Translations under genes and position numbers: made by a program | Part shown: positions 59,271 to 64,000 of the stretch, in pieces | Layout: the number at the start of each line of letters is the position of its first letter | How positions within the stretch are numbered: position 1 is the first letter of the stretch | The notes under the pieces: generated by a model | Told to the model about the DNA's origin: nothing | Seen by the model: the letters and a program-made list of their open reading frames with translations, nothing else | Database searches by the model: none | Source of the DNA: Larix kaempferi | Taxonomy: Eukaryota; Streptophyta; Pinopsida; Pinales; Pinaceae | Reading direction: 5' to 3' | Assembly: GCA_027924585.1 (NCBI GenBank) | Contig: BSBM01000190.1 | Location: forward strand, 2,480,001 to 2,544,000 | DNA: 64,000 bases

Positions 59271-61129
59271 AATGCCCCCTAATGTGTGAGGTCAGAGACT
59301 GATGCTATGATGGCCGAAATACATTATAAAACTTAGAAGTGGAGTGATGGAGACACAAGTGGAAAGAGCAGCTCACTTGTCATAATACGATAGTATCTCT
59401 GAATACATGTCGGTATAGTACAACAATCTGATACAATGGCCATGAAATAGGCAGTATATAATGGATACATGTCATAAGTGATCATAGCCATGATCCCTCT
59501 ACAGTAAGATATGGTCTTCTGCTGAAAAGAAGACAACTGTTGCAAATTGCTGAAATTTGAGAGGTGATATCTCAGATGTAAAGTCAAAGTCATATGTAGC
59601 ATGTTGAATGCCACAATCGCCTGGGGTCTTCTACATAAGTCTTCAACGGTGCAAGTCCCATCAAGTGAATAAAGGAGTTGGGGTCAAACATGATGAGACA
59701 TCATCTGATTACCAGTCGATGATGTATACCGTTAACACATGTGAGATAACCCACCAATAATGAAAATGGGCATCAAGGAACATAGCACAATCATCAGAGT
59801 GTGAATAAATGGGTTGAAGTTGAACACTAGGATGAATCCATTGATCAGGGGACACTGATGTATTCCCAACACTATCAATGGTGAGAGAACCTACCACTAA
59901 TGAATGCAAGCCTCAAGGTACTCAACCGAACTCTAAGACTCAAGTCCTGGAATAAATGAGTTGAAGTCGACGGAATGAGACTTGCTGGAAGGAGGGCATT
60001 AAGGCATCCCCCATCGACCAGCACGAGGTACCAGCAATGCTGAAAGATTTGGAAGATCTTAGGTGAAACAGACTGACTCAATAAGGATGGCCGACATGCA
60101 ATAGTCAAGAGATCTGAGGAGTGGCCGACATTGGTTTCAGGACTTCCTTTGAACAAGAGCATGAGCAGATGGATAGACTCAGGCATCATAGACTTGACAT
60201 AAACTGTGCAATGCAGGAGGCATTACAGAGGGCTCCATAATGACTGGAAGCTTAACCAATTGGTGGAGAAAACTGAGAAACAAGTACAGTTCCTAAGGTC
60301 CAACTATAGTCTCGACTCATAATATACGGAATGAAATGAATGCTCTTTTCAAAGGTGACACAACAGCTGCCAACAAGAAATAGTGATCATAATCCCATCT
60401 GGATTTTTGGAATATTTGATTTTTTTGGTCTTTTTCATATTTGGGAAAAGCTTGAAAAAGAATAAAATTGCTTATAGTACAACAAGTGAGGGAATGAGTG
60501 TCAAATAGCTAGCAGACTAGTCCCAAGAATGGGAATATACCTATGCTCAATGCAAGGAAGTGCGTGCAGGATGTGGACACTCGGGGGTATGTTCCCTCAG
60601 GGTCAAAAGGTCATCAAATTGTGAAGGGAAAATATAAGCTCTGCAGGGCTCGACAGGGGAAACGTGCTCAGGCACTAGGCTAACATTTGAGTAAGTGGGA
60701 GCCGACACAAGGCTCAAGCGGCAAGCAGGATGATGCAATGCAATCACAACATGACATAAAAAGGAAGTCCTTTTTCGTAAAGTTAGTCTCCTCACCCGAA
60801 AAAGTGTAAAACAATGAGAGAAGAACTCTTCTAGTCACGTATGACTAGAGTATACCTTTTTCGTAATTAATCCACAAAAGGTTCGGAAAAGGGGTAAACT
60901 TATACCTAAGTGGATGTCGCTTCAAATCCTTTAACGTGTCTAAAATAACAAGTATACTCGGCAATCTTGTTTGATTTTAAAAAGTCTAACAAGGGCTTAA
61001 AAAAGAATTTATAAAAATCTTTTTCTTAAAGGTTTAACAAGCCCGAAAAAGTAAACTCGTGACTCCTTACTGTTTTTAACGAGCTCAAAGGAGATATGGA
61101 AGAATGCTCGTAATGAGAGCAGACGAGTG
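59271..61129 (-). other. Element D 3' non-coding tail with hairpins
   Basis: About 1.86 kb; open stretches here are short and unlike any family I know. Hairpins at 60769-60804 (CTTTTTCG/CGAAAAAG), 60831-60848 (CTAGTCA/TGACTAG, 4-nt loop), 60855-60892 (CCTTTTTCG/CGGAAAAGG) and 61019-61051 (CTTTTTC/GAAAAAG) match those in element C's tail. It ends at polypurine tract CATTAGGGGGCATT (59271-59284). Confidence 0.65.
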
Positions 61130-62053
61130 TCAGGGACATGCGAGACTAGCTCCAAGCGCATGGGTCAAAGCTATGCATAATGCAAGGAACATGAGCAAGA
61201 TAAGGACACTCAAGGGGTGTCTGCAAATTCGGATACTAATAGGTTCAAATGCATCATAACAATGGGGAGGCCTAAACCTATATGCAAGGTTCCAAATATT
61301 CCTACCATGGCCGAAGCAAATGTAAAAAAGGACTAGTAAAAAAGTATAAGTCCAGCTAAGAATCATGTCTCCAAGAAACAGAAGTACCAAGATCATCTCT
61401 AAAACGTATGCAAAGAAAAATTTGATACAAGTCACTATGGTAGAAACATTTTCAACTTCACTATTGTTAACCTCAGACATAACGCAGGTAGAGCTAACTA
61501 CTGAAGGTGCCATAGTACCAATACCTGAGGGATCAAAACGATCATCTTCAAAATGAAGAGGAAAGTTGAAGGACGTGGAGGAATCTGCAGTGGCAAATTC
61601 ATCATCACGGGAGTTGGAAATTGTAGAAGTAGAATCGAAATTAGCAGGATCACCAATTTGGGGATCTATAGGAGAGTCTACAGACTCATCACTAGGGAGA
61701 TCAAACTTTAATGTCAAATCGGGGCTAGACAAAACTATGCCAGTATCAAAATCCAAATGCATGGCAGGTTGTAATAGAGGTTCGTCTTGTTCAATAAGAT
61801 CAAGGGTAGGAGGGGAATGAGATCTATGATAAAGATCGCCCCACGGCTTGTCATCACCACTCATGGCCTCAATAAAAACTTCATCTGAAGGTAAAATACC
61901 GTTGAGGAAACCATGTGAACAAGATAGGTCGACTGCACACGTGGGCAGCATAACAGGATCTTCCTCTACTATCCATGAAGAAGAGAGATCCGAATCTCTA
62001 ATGGTTGGTTGAACATGATGAGCAATCTTGACTGCAGACAAGGGCATATCCAT
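61130..62053 (-). pseudogene. Element D downstream ORF with hydrophobic C-terminus
   Basis: 307 open codons. The N-terminal part continues the acidic post-protease region of gag-protease (GDDKPWGDLYHRSHSP resembles element C's DYPWDDMHHRSYF). It is out of frame with the protease ORF and preceded by a stop (near 62063). The last 100 residues hold two or three hydrophobic stretches (IKFFFAYVLEMILVLLFLGD, YTFLLVLFYICFG, LSVLILLMFLALCIALTHAL) that could be membrane segments. Some plant Ty3 elements carry env-like ORFs here. It may also be chance reading of non-coding tail. No RT lead-in is present. Confidence 0.45.
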
Positions 62054-62126
62054 CCCAATGTTCTAAATGTCTCCAGATGGGGAACTCGTGGAAGGTGGAT
62101 CCCATGGATCACCAAAAGTATGATGT

Positions 62127-62855
62127 CTAGAAAAGTACATGATTCAACGAGGAAGGAGCATCATCGGAGATGGTTCCTATGAAGGAGATTGGTGCAGGGA
62201 GGTCGAAAGATCCCATCAATGAAGGATACATTCCAACACCCATGTTCCTAGTTGCCAGCTGAGAATTAGAAACTTGCGGCACTACGGATCCCGTGGATGC
62301 TGTGGAAGGAGTGCCAACATAATCCAGCTGATCGATCGTCACAATCTTTCCTTCATGGGGAAAGCAGATAACTCTAAATACAATAGACGCGATAGCCTTC
62401 ATAGCGTACATCCATTTCTGACATAGTAAAAGGTTGTAGTCGATGGGTACATCAACCACTTCGACTTCAATAAGCACAGACTTACCTCCCAAGGAGACAA
62501 CAAGGGAAGGGATAATTCCATGCGTCGTAAAAGATCTATCATCGAATGTAATGAGTGTAGTCCTAGATGCAAGTAGAGGAGGAGAGCCAAGAGATTTCCA
62601 ACAAGCTAATGACATTACTGACGCAGAAGCACCTTCATCAACCATAGTATGTTTGACGAAGCTCTTAAGGAAAACCACTTGGATTTGAAAAGGAACGTGG
62701 TAAGGTAAGTGAGGTTCGACATCAGTAGTATTGAACTTGATAACACTGGGATTTCCCCCATCCTGAACTCCTAACGCACTCAAAAGGGCATGCTTCTGAG
62801 AAGGACAGGCTTGCAACAATTCAAGAGCCGACATGGCACGTGGAGTTTGGCCCAA
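62127..62855 (-). pseudogene. Element D protease domain
   Basis: 242 open codons that align with element C's protease: MSALELLQACPSQKHALLSA, FVKHTMVDEGASASVMS (active-site position DEGAS instead of DTG/DSG), WKSLGSPPLLASRTTL, GGKSVLIEVEVVD, IDYNLLLCQKWMYAMKA, FPHEGKIVTIDQLDY. It would process the polyprotein. Frame changes at both ends separate it from gag (about 62860-62930) and from the next ORF. Confidence 0.82.
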
Positions 62856-62932
62856 TCTTCTACGATGGAGTAGTTCTGGGAAGCTCGAGCATTAGGATTA
62901 TCCGTGGAGTGCTTAAGAACACCTTTCGGTAT

Positions 62933-63499
62933 CTATGACATAATGGAGGGCTTCTCGATATGCAAGAAATTGTCAGGAGGAGGGGGAGGCTCATTCCCCA
63001 AATTGGGTTGTGGTGCACCATAATCGCGCTGACGAGTAGCAACACAAACCTTTGACTGAACCATATTCACACATCCATAACCACTAGTATTGGAAGAAGA
63101 CGTTGTCGTTTCATTAGTACCATAACTAGTGGTGGGAGCATGCGAAGCCATGTTTCGGTGATGAGGTAGGGGATCCTTCAACACAGTTGGGCTCTGTGCC
63201 AAATGCTTCGATGCTTCTTCAATTCGAGGACATAAGTGAGTAAGATGATCCTCCCCACAAAGATTGCAAGGGAATTTCACCTTACGCCTAGGTTTACAAT
63301 CCTCGCCAGCATTACTGCCTTCCCGAGGAGGGTTGGCATTCTCTTTACGAGGAGTATTACTATTGCTATTGTTATTACTTCCATTGTTTCCACCCCTACG
63401 ATTATTTCTCCCCTTTTTCTTACCACCAAGTTGCTGGTTACCCGACAGTTTCATTGATTGCACATTGTGTACATCAGACAATGGAGTGGAAGTGGACAA
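62933..63499 (-). pseudogene. Element D nucleocapsid region with zinc knuckle
   Basis: In the same frame as gag and separated only by TAG at 63509-63511. An N/G-rich basic stretch (KKKGRNNRRGGNN) precedes a knuckle FPCNLCGEDHLTHLCPR with spacing C-x2-C-x3-H-x4-C, one residue shorter than the CCHC consensus and than element C's. The rest is low-complexity. It probably binds element RNA for packaging. Confidence 0.75.
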
Positions 63500-63508
63500 G
63501 GAGTGAAA

Positions 63509-64000
63509 CTATTCGAAAGGGTTTAGCAACAAATTTTGCATTTGATTAGCTACCAATTCTATAGGGCGAGTGCATGCGGACCCCACGATGCCATCGCCAT
63601 GTGGTCTAGGAACTGACGTGGGCTCATGTCTTGTTCTCGGTGCATCAGGAATAATGTCATACAAAATGCCAGACTGAGAATAAAATAGATCTAACTGCTG
63701 GACTTTCAAGATAGCTTGTTCCTCAGTCACAATGCCGGACATCGAAACATCCTTAGCAATGTATGGAAGTAAATACTTAAGGAACCATTCCAACAAGAAC
63801 TCTAGAGGAATGTTGGCTTTCACTAATCTCTTCCGCCGACGCCACTCTTGAATGTGGTCAGAAATATGTGTGGCCTTATTCTGATGGAAGGTGGAAAACA
63901 ACTCAGTACGAGTATCATAACGAACCGGTAACTGGAAATGGTCTAAGAAAACCAAAGAAATCTCATTGAATACCCTATAGGTGTTTCCAGGAAAATACAC
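63509..64000 (-). pseudogene. Element D gag capsid domain (continues beyond window)
   Basis: 163 codons to the window edge, homologous to element C residues about 205-330: FLDHFQLPVRYDTRTELF, QNKATHISDHIQEWRRRKRL, LLEWFLKYLLPYIAKDVS, EEQAILKVQQLDLFYSQSG and LYDIIPDAP. It ends at an in-frame TAG (63509-63511) that is one C-to-T change from CAG. Confidence 0.85.

Larger units (their letters stand above)
58341..64000 (-). mobile_element. Element D: second gag-protease Ty3 element lacking RT and integrase (right end outside)
   Basis: From the window edge downward on the minus strand: gag (64000-63509), knuckle region (63499-62933), protease (62855-62127), a further ORF with hydrophobic tail (62053-61130), 1.86 kb of non-coding tail, polypurine tract (59271-59284) and 3' LTR (59270-58341). 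No RT, RNase H or integrase lies between protease and LTR. Gag and protease align with element C, and the tail has the same hairpins. At least two frameshifts and stops make this copy inactive. The 5' end is beyond the window. Confidence 0.82.

Noticed and set aside
59333-60189. Minus-strand open stretches of about 90-104 codons in the D tail
   Set aside because: No recognisable motifs and no counterpart in C. Most likely chance frames in non-coding tail.

Overview
The window looks like intergenic DNA from a large, repeat-rich land plant genome. I see no convincing single-copy host gene. Almost all of it is long terminal repeat (LTR) retrotransposons, in various states of decay and inserted into one another. 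The Ty3/gypsy pol type and the long LTRs (1.5-1.6 kb) would fit a gymnosperm, but nothing here proves the taxon.

Layout. (A) 1-20449, + strand: a decayed Ty3/gypsy element cut by the left window edge (gag-like, RT, RNase H, integrase, a very long ORF3, 3' LTR). A solo LTR (1901-3516) sits in its RT/RNase H region, and element C (6838-16931) sits inside its ORF3. (C) A young element with 721-bp LTRs that read as identical. It has one intact gag-protease ORF but no RT, RNase H or integrase. 20455-22752 is unassigned DNA. (E) About 22.75-36.29 kb or beyond, - strand: a decayed Ty3 chromovirus-like element with a C-terminal chromodomain-like segment. It is split by (F) 27439-34352, - strand, a Ty1/copia element with 645-bp LTRs, target duplications, and a long 3' tail built of minisatellites and hairpins. 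(G) About 37.6-45.63 kb, + strand: a decayed gag-bearing element with a 2.9-kb direct duplication. It is apparently interrupted by an LTR-like sequence (H, from 45629), which in turn is interrupted by (B) 46215-57074, - strand. B is a complete 10.86-kb copy of the A family with both LTRs, target duplications, an uninterrupted integrase and a full-length though broken ORF3. A third B-type LTR piece (58030-58340) is cut by (D) 58341-64000 and beyond, - strand, a second gag-protease element that also lacks RT and integrase.

The order of insertion can be read from the nesting: A before the solo LTR and C; E before F; G before H before B; the B-type LTR before D. C is the youngest by LTR identity. 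F's LTRs differ at about 29 of 645 sites, and B's LTRs differ more.

Most unusual observations: two diverged gag-protease-only Ty3 elements (C and D) that share a polypurine tract and a module of 3' hairpins; the A/B family, with no visible protease or zinc knuckle, a roughly 990-codon ORF3 of unknown function, and a TATA box just upstream of that ORF in both copies; and, in the copia element, an array of short hairpins whose stems vary in a compensated way while the loop stays nearly constant.
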